A stretch of DNA of 64,000 nt. It comes from Straminergon stramineum (Eukaryota; Streptophyta; Bryopsida; Hypnales; Calliergonaceae). The notes under the pieces are model-generated. The model made no database searches, had not been told where the DNA came from, and was given only the letters and a program-made list of their open reading frames with translations. The position numbers were made by a program, and so were the translations under genes. Below are positions 1-13,162 of this stretch, piece by piece. How positions within the stretch are numbered: position 1 is the stretch's first letter; the number at the start of each line of letters is the position of its first letter. The stretch spans positions 808,501 to 872,500 of the forward strand of contig OY987271.1 in assembly GCA_963920665.1 (NCBI GenBank), written 5' to 3'.

Positions 1-1
1 G

Positions 2-1977
2 GTTAGGACATTGTCGATGCTGAAAGAATCTGAACAACATCGAGCTGAAAAGGCTGAACAAGCCTTGCAACAGAGTGCATTGCTCCAGAGGGAGAATTCT
101 ACTTTGCAGAAGCGGGTTGCTGAACTAGAATTGTTACTGGAGGATGAGAGAGCTTCCTATTCAGTAGACAAGAACGGAACGAGTAATGGACACCGAAAGT
201 CGAGCAATGGAGATGAATCTCATGAGGTATTTCAGCACGTACAAATTTTTAAGTTGGCATCTCTGTCTTTTGTAGTGACGAATGCTTCCAGTGTCCATGC
301 ACTGCAAAGCTTGTTGAACTGGTTTCCTAGTTTTATCATAACTGCCGTTTATAACTCCGCTGGTGTGGAGATGAACTAGGTTTAGGGGATTGAGTTTGTA
401 ATTGATGGTGATGAATTTTCACAATTGGAGATGGACTTTGCATGACATGTTGGGGTTGCCAGCAGGGAGGTCGTTTGAAGGCCATGGAGATGGAGAAAAT
501 GAAGCAGGAGTTTATGGAGAAGGAATCAAGTTTGCTGAATGAGATTGAGCGTTTGGAGCTGGCTAATGAACAGCTTATCCAAGGGGCACCTGACTCCGAT
601 CTTCAGCAGCTTCAAGTGGAGGTACTGAAATTTCTTGTTCTTAGCAATGAACTCAGATAGTTTGAGCCTGCGGGACAGTTAATTCAACTTATCAAGATCA
701 GCGCAATGTCTAGAGATACACATTAACAGCTGTCTGTACTTTCCTTTTTTGAAGTCCTCTGTTATGGAGTCTTTGGGACGCAGAATCAAAGCTACGAACC
801 TTCCTAAGTCTATTTGGGCCGCTCGATTTCATGTTGCAGTCGTTTCTGAACATTGAATTCGTGCTGGTTCTCTTGGCAGTTGACCCGTTTGCAGAATCAG
901 AATGCCGCTCTAAATCGACACATCAAGGAATTGGAATCTCAACTCAATACGCGGGACATGCTTCAAAGTGAAGTGGAGCGTTTGCAAGAGGTTGGCAACA
1001 GCCTCTTCATGATAATACATGTTTCTAGCTGTTTCTAGCTGTTAGACTCGTGGGGTCAGTGATTTTTTCTTCTTCAAAATTAGCAATATTGCCCCCGTTG
1101 AATTTCCGTTAGCTATTTTCCGTGGAATGTTCTAGATTCTTTTATTAACATGTGTCGATTTGCTATCTTCGGTACATTTTTGAATAATTTTTACAAATTG
1201 GCTACAAATGTAGTTGCAACTGATGAAGCATTGTTGGAAACCAGGTTAATGAGAAATTGGACAACAGGCTTCAGAAGTACAAGGCAGCCGCTGCTGGGTC
1301 CAATATGGTTGAGAAAGTTGTACATCTAGAAACAGAATTAGCTGAAGCCATGGAGGCCAACAACATGTACAAGTCGCAGCTGCGAACGTATGTACATGTC
1401 ATTCTTTACCAGTCTTGAAATGTTCTTTGCTTGCAATTATAGAGTAGGGAAGATACCTACAGCGATCATGGAAGATAGATCGACATGTTTTGCATCTCGC
1501 GTTTATTGCTATGAATGCGTCAAATTTCAAATAGGTTGCCCAGTTGTATTGGTAAAGGGACCCCAGCTTTAGGTGGGGACCTCCCGAGGATATATATGGA
1601 GGTGTCCATATGAATCATGAGGAAGATTCTCTTTATGATGTCTAAAAGTGCCTGAAACTGTGCAATGTTTCTTGGAAACGTGTGGGGGGAGTCTTCCAAT
1701 GTTGTATCATTCTAACTGACATGGCTTCCTCTTGGTTGTGAGCAGTGCATTTGCGGAGCAACAGAACGTTCATGCAGTAGCACTTCAGAACTTCGGAGAC
1801 GTGGACACGGTTGTAAATGATCTTGTAGAATTGCGAAAACGTGTCAAGCAGCTGGAGGGTGAATTGCGAGACATGCGGGATCGGTACTCGGCCATGAGTC
1901 TGCGGTTTGCTGAAGTGGAAGGCGAGCGGGAAGAGCTTGTAATGACTATTAGGACCCTTCGAAACAGACGGAGGTAG
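2..1977 (+). CDS. Long coiled-coil protein, C-terminal exons (NT-C2 / 'myosin heavy chain-related' family), 5' truncated by the window edge
   Basis: Five joined exons read in frame: about 2-226, 466-621, 880-990, 1245-1387 and 1746-1977 (stop TAG 1975-1977). All introns are GT-AG; the first three are phase 0 and the last is phase 2. The product is almost pure heptad coiled coil, rich in E, K, Q and L, with repeated LESQL/VERLQE-type stretches. The C-terminal segment (RYSAMSLRFAEVEGEREELV, then TIRTLRN) closely resembles, from memory, the tail of the plant proteins annotated 'myosin heavy chain-related', which carry an N-terminal NT-C2 (EEIG1/EHBP1) domain. That domain would lie left of the window. 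Despite the name these are not motors; the family is linked to membrane or organelle association. The exact start of the first visible exon is uncertain, since an AG at 5-6 could be an acceptor. The coiled-coil reading is firm; the family assignment rests on the tail only. Confidence 0.8.
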
Positions 1978-2460
1978 TCAGTTTAGGATTTTGCTAGTCT
2001 CTGCAGAGACCATCTTGAATTGAAGACAGCAATACAGATTTCATTCATTATTTATTACAGGCAAACTCGATCATCCTTGGTCCTGCTCTGTTACCCAGGT
2101 TATTTACTCATGATCGACGTCAGCGAGGGTGGCTTTCAGAAAATTCGTAGCTGAAGAGCCATTTCTTTATGTAAAATCACTTCCTAGTTCTGTAACTCTA
2201 TATTTATAATTGAATAAGAAAGCCACACTTTAGGCTTTCCCTCCGGTTGTAGCTTGCTACAAGTTCAGGGCAAATTCTGAATCATTGGCTTTCTTTGTCC
2301 TGTGCAGATATTCAATGCTAAATTTTCTGAGCAACTAATTGTACCATGATGTCATAGTACTTGATTTTCTTAAACCTTAACCTGGGCCCATACCGCGGAT
2401 TGAGGCCTCCCAATCATTCACCCTGATTGCTGTCATTTTGCAACTCTGTATGAATGAAAT
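1978..2460 (+). other. 3' UTR and downstream flank of the coiled-coil gene
   Basis: This is non-coding sequence of intermediate composition after the stop codon. An AATAAG variant near 2212 could act as a polyadenylation signal. Composition drops to strongly AT-rich after about 2460, which probably marks the end of the transcription unit. Confidence 0.5.
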
Positions 2461-2774
2461 TTTTTACATTTATTTTTCAGAGATGAAATTACATGTCATT
2501 TTTCTTTTATGAGTTGAAAAATGTTATGTTGTATAACATCATAGTATAAACCAAAGTTACCATACCATTATAAAATTATAAAATCAACCAACGATAGTTA
2601 CATGCCCAAAGTTCAATAGCAATAAAATATTGAATTTTAAAAATTTTTCAATTGGAATAGAAATTGCATTTGATAAACTTCAGTTCATTAGTTGGGCACA
2701 AATTCAAAAAATATCATTTTTATGGCTAAAATTCACATCAAGAGTATAGAGCAAGAAGTGGCCAAAATACACTA

Positions 2775-3075
2775 TTGACAAGGGTGACCCCCATGGATTA
2801 TGCATCTTCCTCTTTTGAAAATTAATAATACAATAGTAAGGGAATTTGCAATTCTAGTCACTGAAAATGCATTCAAACAACTTCCCAAAAACAAATTTGG
2901 AAAAAAAGTTGTTTCTTCCATCCTAGAGTCCTTAAAAATCATCCAATGACAAAAAATGTTGACTAGGGTGACCCGTCAATTAGGCATCTTTTGCCTTTGA
3001 AAATTAATAATACAATAGTAATGGAATATGGAATTCTAATCATTGAAACTACACTCAAGCAAATCTTCAGAGTTT
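2775..3075 (+). repeat. Two-copy direct duplication, spacing 184 bp
   Basis: The segment starting TTGACAAGGGTGACCC at 2775 recurs as TTGACTAGGGTGACCC at 2959. Both then share GCATCTT, GAAAATTAATAATACAATAG and GGAATTCTA-type blocks. Divergence is moderate, so the duplication is old. Confidence 0.75.
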
Positions 3076-5133
3076 TCAAGCATATATTGTATTTGATATG
3101 ATTTTTTTTAATCTTGCTAGAAAAATTCAAAATTATTTCAAATTTTCACAAAGAAATCTAAAAATATTATGACTTATAGAAGACATGTGATTCCATCTTT
3201 GAAAAATAGAATATAAAGAAAATCCTACTCATGGGTTAAAAAAATAAAGAATTCTAAGCAAAAGATATTGGGAGTGTTTACAGTCTCCATTCTTGTCATA
3301 TGTTATGTCCTTAAAGATCTTAGAACAACCAAAAGTGATCAATCCTAGGCATATATTTTGGAATAACATGAAATTAGTCTAGATTTTATACTTCATATAA
3401 ACCAAATGGATGTTACAAATTCCTCAATTATATATCAAATGGTACAAGAATCGTAGCATTTCAAGATCAATGACTAAGGTCTCCATTTTGTACTATACAA
3501 ATTAACATTATGCTAACATATACTAAAAAATTGTAAATTATGATAATATGCTACTATTCTAGATATGAAATTATTAATAATGTATGCAAATGATTTTTAC
3601 ATTTTGTTTTTATAAAAATCGTAAAGTTGATGAGTTATTATGATTGACCTTCTAATTTTGTCATAAATGCATAAACTAGTTCAATTTTTTTTTCATGTAT
3701 GATTGCAATGTATCATTAGTCATGTTAGAATGTCTAGTTTCATGCCTAAATTTAAATTAATGAAAATAAAAATTTTGATTTTATATGGTTGTAAACATGG
3801 AAAAGTCATTGACCAATGCGTGAACATTCCAATTCAAGTAGGCATTGCAATACTCAATATCTTATGCAAAATACATAGTTGTATGTGCTCATACCTTCAA
3901 GTCAAACCACCACTAAATAGAACCTTAACAGATTTGACCAATGAAACTCTTACATGTGAAAAAAGTATTTACTGTGAATGTTTTTTTCAAAATCCCTTAT
4001 GTGAAAATAGAATTATCTCAAATTTTAAAAGTGCTATGGTAAAGAAATTCATATCAATTAAAATGCATGTGATAATAACCTGAATTTTTCTCCAAGAACA
4101 AAGGTTAATCAAGACATGTAGTTTGTAATTGAATTTTTCATTAAGTTTTCAAAATAAAAATATTCATGAAAGTCACACATAATTGTGAATATTTTAATTG
4201 GAATACATCAACCTTGCAATTGTAATAATTCACTCAAACTTTGGAATTTATTAATCTTAAAAATTATTTAAAAGGAATATAAAAAAATTATTGGTATTTA
4301 TATACATAAATTATAAGCATATTTTTTTTTTAAGTTTTAAAGTAGTAAGCCATCTCATAATTGTGTTACTAGTAGTATTTTTTATTATAATTTTTCAAAT
4401 TAAACAATTGAATATACATATTGTGACATGAAAAATTTACATATTTAATATATCATTTCATAATACAAAATATGAAAACATTTAAATACTATAGATAGAG
4501 TTTTTCATCAAATAGTTGTTTGCTTGTGCATACTTAAGTCTCTTTTGGGTTTAGGAGATAATTGATGGAGCATGGGAATACTAACTATATGAGCCCACAA
4601 GGATATAGTTTGACATTCAAACCTATCTTCATCAATCTTCATTCATATCTATTGGCACTTCTGAGATGACAAGTGCATTTGGGTTGAACAAAAGTATAAG
4701 CATTTAGAACCCTGTGAAGATCAATTGCACTAAGTATCTCATCTACACAAACATTCTAGCAGTGGTCAATGTTGAGAACCTTAGGATTGGAGGAAGAAGT
4801 GATGTCTTCAATAAGTTCAATTAAATCAATTTGTACATGAAGAAGCAAGTCATTATCTAGCCTCTCGATTCCTACGGTCTTCACATTTGCAAGATTGATT
4901 CCTATGGTCTTCATATTTGCAAAAATTGATTGAGTTGGCCCATGTGCTTGTGTGTAAAATGATGGCCAATTATATTCCGAGAAAGATGATAAAGATAGAT
5001 CTAGTGTTGAAAAGGGTTGTTGGCTTGGCTAATTTGGTGACAACCTTCTTGCCATCCTACATGGACCAAGATAATAATAAGCACATTTGGAGGATGTACA
5101 AAGTACTAGAACATAGGGTCATGCCTTTGAAAG

Positions 5134-5250
5134 CACTACAAAAAAACAGTGCCAATTTGGACATTTCCTGTCAATTTATACATGTCAATTCGGACATTTT
5201 TTGTGAAGTGGGACACTATTAGTCAATTTGGATGTTGTTTTCTTGAAGTG
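5134..5250. mobile_element. Candidate CACTA-type transposon terminus (single end)
   Basis: The segment opens with CACTACAAAAAAACAGTGCC. It then has clustered subterminal repeats of the form TCAATTTGGACATTT at about 5150, 5167, 5185 and 5222. A CACTA start plus short subterminal repeats is the usual architecture of CACTA (En/Spm) ends. I found no matching TAGTG end in the window, so this is either a solo remnant or chance. Confidence 0.35.
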
Positions 5251-6866
5251 AGGATGACATGAGATGCTTGATGGATTGGATTGTGAAGTAGGAGGTGTTG
5301 CAAAGATTACAAAACAAAGTTTTGGATCAAACAAGATTGTTTTCGAAACATTTAGATGTCAAAATGAGAATTTTTTTCTCAAAGAAGTCTTCTAATAGTC
5401 AAAGCAATCATGTGGAGGCCTCTATGTGTTGTATGGATATCCTTATATAACCATTGTGACCATTAGGACCAAACCAACCTTCCTATAAATTATTGGGAAT
5501 TGAAGAATCTCTTGTGATGTTGTCTAATAGTTCCAAGAATAGTCTATCTTAAGGAGGACTCTCTTACAAAATTTTCTTGCAAAATCCAATGCAAGAGAAA
5601 GTATATTTTGTAGCAAGCACATGTGAATGATAGATTTTCTTTGGATCTTGAAAATTTCTTACAGTAAAAATGCCCATTCATGTTCAAATGCATTGAGGGG
5701 CCTAAACATTAAACCTTGTGAGCCTTCCCTTCTCCAACACATCACCTCCATTCCAATTAGTTCTTAAATTTCCAAAGACAAACCTCCATGTAAAGTAGAC
5801 CAATGATCAATTTGACCAAACAAAAAGTTTTCAATATGAAGACCAATTAAGGTCTTCAATTTAAAAGCAATAATTTGATCAAAAATCAAAATTGCCCCCA
5901 ATCTCATCAATTCTTATCTAATGAAAGATCACCCAGTCAAGACAAAAGCATCACAAATGATAAGTCTTGAAGACCCTAACCATAAAAAAATTATTCACTA
6001 AGGGATGAGAGGCTCTCCGCTTGTCTATTGACTCTTTACACTTGTACGTTACATAAACACATCGAAGGAGGCTTCATCAAGAGGATCTATGAATTCTTTT
6101 GGTATTAAAATCATGTGATCTGATAGTCAAGGGATGTAGAATTGAAATCCTAAATCTTTACAAGCCTTCATCTCGAGCAATTCAATAGAGTTTTGCAACT
6201 ATCAATCAATTTAATGGATGCATAACTTGAAGTTTGCCTATTTTATGAGTATAATATTCTCTGGTTTTGCTAATCGCATTGGGGAGGTGATTCCACTTGA
6301 CAGTCTTAAGATGAGAATTAAAGCTCCAACTATAAATGTAGAAGAGAAAAGCCTATTGCTAGTGAAAAACGGTGATAGAGCACTTGGAAAAGGAAAATTT
6401 TGAAATGAAGAATACATAATGTAGATGGATGCTTTCATCCGTCTTCATTCACTTTCTTTTATACAAGCATGTCCTCTTAAACCAATCTTTTCTTTGGCAC
6501 ACCAAATTGTACCACTTCAAAATGATTTGTTCTACTTTCAATGCATAAAAGTTGTTGTCCCTTTATAATTTGTAAAGATCCTTAAGTCAATCTAATTTTT
6601 CAAAATGAAAAGACACATTATAAAGGGCAAAGAAATTTTGGATGGATGTAAAAAGAAACATCCATTGGACACACTAGACCTTAAAAGATGTGAACATCAC
6701 AATGGAGTAGCCTAGGCAATCTACAATTATCATATTGTTGAAATAAACCATATTTAAAGGAAAACATTGTATATCTTTGAAAATGTATATTACTTAGCTT
6801 GGTCTCACCAAATTAATAAGGAAACTATTTATCTTTACGCATTGCAGAGAAGTATTCATTATTAAA

Positions 6867-6930
6867 CTCAATTTTCTCAATTTTCTCAATTTTCTCAATT
6901 TTCTCAATTTTCTCAATTTTCTCAATTTTT
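6867..6930. repeat. Minisatellite, 9-bp unit CTCAATTTT, about seven copies
   Basis: Near-perfect tandem copies are followed by a run of T. It lies in AT-rich intergenic DNA. Confidence 0.95.
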
Positions 6931-7286
6931 TTGCACAAGGTGTAGTTATTAGCGCTCAACAAACCCTAAAAAATATTGATGGATACTTAGTGAACTATTC
7001 ACTCTAATTTGAACCTTTTTTCACAAACAAATCACTTCAATTTTAACCCTCTCAATCTCCCCAACAACACTATTTTCTTTCAAGAAAATAATTTCAATAC
7101 ATCGTGGGTTTTTGGATAATCAACATCGGTGACTAAATCACAACCATAATCAAAGACACACATAGAAGTACTTCAAACACAAAATCCAATATAAATCAAT
7201 TGAACATACCAAAAATGGAGCACAATATGCAAAATACAAGATGGATTTTAAGTTAAATTAAATGAAAAATTGCATAAATTAGTGGT

Positions 7287-9031
7287 TTAACCCCTAAATG
7301 TATTTGACTATGTTTTCACTAAAAACAATCTAAAACTGTAATTTCTTGTACAAGTACGAAATTTTTGAAAACAAATTGGATGTATGTAACCATAGGATCT
7401 TGTAGTACACAGGTTTGTGAAGAGGTGGAAAAAATTTCAGAAATTTCGCCTATGTAGATTGCAAGATATTAGTGTTTGAATTGACAAAAATCATTTTTGG
7501 GCCTTGCCAAAAAATGGGTAGTTGCACTTCACATGGTCACATTTGTATGAAAAAATGTTCAAAATGATGGTGCTTCTTTGGATTCATTTTTCTTGGCTAC
7601 ATTCTTGAAAAATTTGAGATCATTTGAAATTGTACAACATATAGGAAACAAATAGTAACTATAAATGAAGTAGAGAATGATTCAAAATACTAAATTGTTA
7701 AGAATTTAGTTATGGAATTGAAAAATGCCAATATCAATGGTTGTTGGGATTGGCATTTTAATGTTGTAATGTTGTACTAAATAATCTACACCCAATGTTT
7801 TTGTTTTTTTTCAAAAATATTAAAAATTGAGTTAAATATAGGACTTCAAAGTTTATTTAAGAGTAGAGATTCCATAACTACCCACAAACTAAAATTCCTC
7901 ATAACTTTCATTTCATTTATTAAAATGGAATGATTTAAAGCTTTTCATGCATATATAAATCTAGAGAACCAATTTCAAATTTTTATTTCTATAAAAAGTG
8001 ATTTTGAAAGATTTTTTTGAATTGCCTGGGCTGCCCGTTGAGCAATGAAAATGACTTATCATGTAATAAATCTTTAACCATGTAGTCAGAATTTATGAAA
8101 ATTGTCGGGCCTTCACCCCTAAAGTCCCAAGGCCATTTTCTTGTCAAAAACGACTCAAAACTGCCAATTTTGTTGCATTCACCCAAGAAAATCCCAAAAA
8201 ATGTTTTTTTAAGAATCTAACCATAGGATCTTGTACTTTATTGGTCGCACATCATGTGCTAAAATTTTCATGAAGTTTGACTGTACGGATTGGAAGATAA
8301 TAACATTCAAAGTTGGAAATAAAAGTTTTTTTGAACATAGTCTTGCAATTTTAGATGACACTAACCGCTATTTATGGAAAAAATTTGCACTATAAATTTT
8401 GAATTTAAAAAATTTTGTTTAGAAGAATTGAGGTGAAAGTCTAGGAAAAAACCCTCAAAAAACAACAACTTGATTTTCATTCTTTAAAAAATTGTTAAGT
8501 AGAAGGAAGTTCAAGATTGAAAGAAAAACTAAATTGTTAAAAGCTCGAAGATGGAATTGGTACACTACAATCCCAATGGTCAGATTGTTTTAGCAAGCAA
8601 AATGAACCTTGTCAATAATTTTTTTTGAAAATCGCCTTTTAAAATGCATCATATAAGTTATTTTTTCAAGAAATGCTCTAATTGCCCCAAAAAATAAGAT
8701 TGTGCATAACTTTCACATAACAAATCCAAATGGAATGAATCAAAGCTTCCCATATAGATAAAATTACAATCTATGCAAAACAAATCTTTAAAATTTTAAA
8801 AAAAATTGTATGAGAGGATTTCTGCCTACTGCACCAAAAAATAGGACTTTTTATGCCATAACTTTTGCTCCGAGGTATCAAATGAAATAAAAATTATATT
8901 CCTAGAAAGCTATTGAGTTTTTTCTATCTTCACACAAAGTTTCAAAAAATCAGGATGAATATTGAGATCGTAGGAGCCTACTTGAAACCCCTTTTTGTCC
9001 CTTGAGGAGACAATGGGACTTTAGGGGTTAA
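7287..9031. mobile_element. piggyBac-like non-autonomous element, 1.75 kb
   Basis: It is bounded by TTAACCCCTAAATG at 7287 and by the inverted end CTTTAGGGGTTAA finishing at 9031. TTAA is the diagnostic piggyBac target duplication, and the inverted match is about 12 bp. Inside there is no transposase-like frame. A block starting AACCATAGGATCTTG occurs twice (about 7389 and 8219), so the element is partly internally duplicated. Its right half is similar to 25.1-25.7 kb and 47.6-48.1 kb. Confidence 0.65.
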
Positions 9032-10394
9032 AGCTAATCCTTGGGCACATATTGTGTGAAATTTTAAAAGAAAAAGAATAAAAAATTTATTCATAGTGAA
9101 CTACCCCAAATCGTGATGTTGCCAAAAAATGTAGTTTGGGCATTTCGGAATTAATGCAAAATACAACTCAAAGAAATTCTTCAAGGCTCTATTTTATAGA
9201 ACCAATTGAAGTTCACCCACATATACAAAGCCCCAAGGCCCAAGGTGACATTGAAGATAGTTTGTCACTCTATTGTGGTCTTTACAGTGAATATTTGAGA
9301 TAATTTCTAAAGAATATCAATTTTTTTCTAGTTAGTGATCATTTAAACCCTAATTAATAAATCATCCTTACTCTTATCGTTGGTAATGATTAATTTTTTT
9401 TAAATTACAAATATAAATAAGTTTGAGCTCTTCAGCTCTCAAAGGTCAAAAATTATTTTTATTAAAACATTATAGTTGTTAGTGAAGGAACACACAAATT
9501 GTATGAAGCAATTGTTGTGGTTGCACTTGTCTAACTTCATTTCATATATGGAATCATGAGTCCTTGACCATGTTGTGATTTCATTTCATTGTTTTAGTCA
9601 TTTGGCCTCATAATTCCATTGCCAAATTCTAGGTTCATTCTATCATCTTAGTCATTTGGTCTTGTGACTCTTAGCACCCTAGTGCACCTTATATTTGCCA
9701 ATACAAAAATATATATGACCAAATATCATCTAAACTTGTTCCTACCTAAATATTGGTAGTCATTTTGGAAAAAATATATAAATTTTGGAAAATTTTAGCA
9801 AGACATTTAGCAAAAATGAACTAGCTCATGGATCTTACACTAATTATTAATTCTAGACCCTACATTTTCAAAGTGGAACCTACATTCTATTGATTTTTGT
9901 AAATACCATTGGTTGCTTCAAAAACTTTTCAACACTTTCATTTGTAATTTGAAATTCTTCTAGTCTTCATAATTTTGAAAATGAATTTAACTCCAAAGGT
10001 TTCCATTGGTTCCTTCAAAAAATTTAAACTATTGGGCTTCAATTTTAGTTGTGTGACTTCATAATTCTATTATTTTACTCTAGACTTCATTCCATAATTT
10101 TAGTCATGGCTTCAAATGGCCCCTGTAGTTGCAAAATGGCCCCTATATTCATCAATACAAAAGTTTTAAAGGTCACTCCAAAGCACCTAAACTAGTTTTG
10201 ATCTTATAATATATATATGTGAAAGCATTGATATTTCTTGGATAATGTAGCCCACTATGAAGTCCATTTTGTAGTAGTCCCTCCAATTTAAAACAATACA
10301 AGGCCATACAAAAAATCTTTATCACCTAAAAAAAGCCATGTAGAAAAGCAACTATTTTTTTCAACTTAGACACTTGGAGATTAATCCTATTTGT
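9032..10394. other. AT-rich intergenic DNA, no gene seen
   Basis: Only short low-complexity frames occur here. Phrases such as 'GTCATTTGG' and 'CTAGTTTTGATC' recur loosely, but I could not define an element. Confidence 0.5.
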
Positions 10395-11054
10395 TTAACC
10401 CCTTAATGTCCAAGACCCTTATTGAGTTTAAAATTTGCTCAAAAATGAACAAAAAGCCAACAATTTGATAAGTTTTATCAATTTTTAAAAATTGTAACCT
10501 TTTCAATTCAAACTAGATATGTGAGAGATCACATGGGTAAAGAAAACAAAACAATATCACTTATGAATTGAAAGATTATAATATTTGATCATGAGGGTGT
10601 TAAAACTAAAGGTGATTTGAAGTCCTTCAATCCTCTTTTCAAATGTCAAATTTATAAAATTGGACATAAAAAAAAAGATGAGGTTAAAGAGTATAACCAA
10701 TGAATAACTCCAATCAATTTTGCAACTTCTCAAAAAAAATTCTACATTTTTTAAATGAATTTCTCATGTGATTTTTTCTCCAAGATCTAGTCAGGGATCT
10801 AGTGTACTTGAGGCTCATTTCCAAGACCCTCAATACAAGAAAATCAAAATTTGCAATAGCTACCCTTGCACAAAATCTCGAATAGAAAAATCATAATCAT
10901 TCATTTTCAAAATCAAATCATGATGCTTAAACCAGACTTCAAAAATATTTTTTGAAAAATATAAACTTCTAAAAAAAATAACTTCATTTGATTTTATTTA
11001 ACTTCAAAGTATTTTGGACACCACAATTTGGTGCCTTGGGCATTCAAGGATTGA
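10395..11054 (-). mobile_element. piggyBac-like element, reverse-oriented relative of the 24.39 kb copy
   Basis: The left end TTAACCCCTTAATGTCCAAG at 10395 pairs with a degenerate right end, GGTGCCTTGGGCATTCAAGG near 11030-11047. The interior is recognisably the reverse complement of 24391-25043: shared blocks cover the 'GAGATCACATGGG' region near 10530 and the 'ACCACAATTTGGTGCC' end. The right TTAA has decayed to TTGAA, so this is an older copy. Confidence 0.65.
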
Positions 11055-12775
11055 AAGTGTATATTCTAGATCATTAAAGAACATTTTAAATAATAAACTA
11101 ATGCTTGAATCCAATAAATATTGCAAAAGTTATAAGTTATAAGTTTATTTTGATTTCAATGTCAAATTGGGTAGCTAAAAATATATTCTAAAAAAATGAA
11201 TAAATCTTCTTGGATTTTCTAAACTAATACCTACACAAAACTTGTTGATTCATGCAATTCCGAATAATGAAATGAAAGATACAAGGATTTTTATTTTGCA
11301 ATATGTGGGGATTTTCTCTATGAAATTTTGGAAGGACATACTTAAGCAAGTTTACTTAAATACTTAAAGATTTAATGTTTTGATTTGTTAAAAATTCAAT
11401 ATAGGTGAAGATTTTAGCCTTGCTTTGGGTAAGAGCATTCTGAAACAATTTTGGGTGTCAAAACAGTATATTATGTCCATTAGAGGTTAACCACTCAACA
11501 AATGGATTTTCAACTTTGTTGGTTTTAGATAAAATTTTCTATGTTAATTAATTTTTCAAAAATTACATTTTATTTTTTCTGAAATTTCTAACCTTGAAAC
11601 CATCAAACAATGACATTTATTTGATCCAAACAAGTGAATTTTAATGTAATTATCTCATGCTACAAAGCTACATTGATATTGAAGAGTTGAAACTGAATTT
11701 GGGGAGGTGAAACTTCTTGAATTATTTTTCAGTAATTTTTTCTTGAAAGAAATGGAATTGGCATCTCACCCAAGTCATGTCATATTTTCGGGAGCTCTAT
11801 GGAATTAGTTGTGAATTTTGAAGTTGAAATGGAATAGGGCTCTGAAATCATCCACCTCCTCAAGTGTATACTATTGGTACATCACTAGTACAATAAAAAA
11901 GCAACATGTACAAACAATATACATCTAAAGAGGTGGATGATTTTAGTGGAGCACTTTAAGAACCTTCTACCATTAATATTGTAAGGCAAGTTGGACAATT
12001 TTCAAACTTTTTCTCAAGGTTTCAGCGCTTCTAAGATATGTTGTTTGGTCTTTACTTATTATTACACAAGGTGATGGATAGAGGTTGCTTTCTTCTTTGT
12101 TGAGTCCTCATCTACAATATACAACCATGGTGCAAAGTAATTATGCATTAGAATAAGAATGGGGCCCTACCTCTCTTTGAGCTAAATTCTTTTGGTGGCA
12201 ATCTATTGTTCATAATGGCCTCCATTCTTTGGTAAAGCATTTACAATGGATGATTACTATACACTATTCTTCTCATTTGCCCCTATAGTTATTGTTAGGT
12301 ATAGAATATTGTACATCATTTGTTGGAGAAGGGTAGTACAAATGAAGGCTACTAAATGTTATAAAAGCATGTTTTCACTATATCACCTTTCAAGTCATGT
12401 GAAGTTTTTGTGTTGACAATGCAATTCGGGTTCTCAGGTTTGAACAGGATATGTTGTTTGCCTAGTTTGAGATTGTTAGAGTACACTAATTTAGTGTTAT
12501 GTTACATTGAGTGTTACTTACCCTACTATTAAATTGGTTCTCCTTTCTCATTTAGTTGTCAAATAGTGTTCATGTTGATGAATATTAGTAACATTAGCGG
12601 TATTCATGACATTTTATTCACTACATATCAACATGAACATTACTAAAAATCAAAATAGTTGAAAAATAGTGTTCCAATTTTATCATTTAATGTTGGTAAC
12701 ACTAGTAGTATTGTTGACATATATTGTTTTAGTTCATACGTATTGTTGCAACAGGACATTAAATTGTGCCTACGA
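11055..12775. other. AT-rich intergenic DNA, no gene seen
   Basis: No supported coding frame. A segment near 11710-11830 resembles blocks at 47.03-47.10 kb and 56.40-56.46 kb (GTTTCATATTTT..GAAGCAT..TTATGAATTTT pattern), so it is part of another dispersed repeat. Confidence 0.5.
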
Positions 12776-12975
12776 AAGTGGGCCTAGCTGATGTGGCCTG
12801 ACACAGTCACGGGTTTGGACCATCGGACCCAGTCGAGGGTGCAGGTTGCAGGACCACGACCCCACAAGACTTCAACTTTGTAGGGCCACAACCTTGCAGG
12901 GCCACAACCTTGCAGAACCACAACCTTGACAGAAGTGAGGAAAAGGACAACCATCCACGTCCTTCCTAGAACGGC
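12776..12975. repeat. GC-richer island with a short tandem repeat (GGGCCACAACCTTGCA)
   Basis: About 200 bp of clearly higher GC stands within AT-rich DNA. It contains roughly three 16-17 bp units between 12884 and 12930 (GGGCCACAACCTTGCA with variants), preceded by similar GGACCACGACCCCACA words. I see no coding meaning. It could be an internal part of a mobile element. Confidence 0.6.
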
Positions 12976-13162
12976 GGTTTTAGAATTTAGGGCAGCGGGT
13001 TGGGGTTCTAAGGTCTTCTTTTAAACTATGAACTAATTCATATATCCCACATTGTTTGTTTTCCTTCCTACCATCCAAAATATATATAAAGAGTTGTCTT
13101 TTCAAATCAAAACACAAACCATAAATGACTTTTGAAAAAAAGTGAAGTAAATGTGATGACAT

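Larger units (their letters stand above)
2461..7286. other. AT-rich intergenic repeat DNA, no gene seen
   Basis: All reading frames are short and low-complexity, and I recognise no product. It contains a 184-bp-spaced direct duplication (2775/2959), a possible CACTA-type end at 5134 and a 9-bp minisatellite at 6867, listed separately. A slightly more balanced open stretch at 4917-5222 runs into the CACTA-like end and shows no recognisable domain. Confidence 0.6.

Noticed and set aside
3703..4083. 126-codon + frame in AT-rich DNA
   Set aside because: Low-complexity composition, no domain, no splice context; expected by chance in this much AT-rich sequence.
12776..12975. LTR or primer-binding-site remnant
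   Set aside because: No TG...CA paired long repeats and no clear tRNA-complementary site were seen; only a short tandem repeat is supported.
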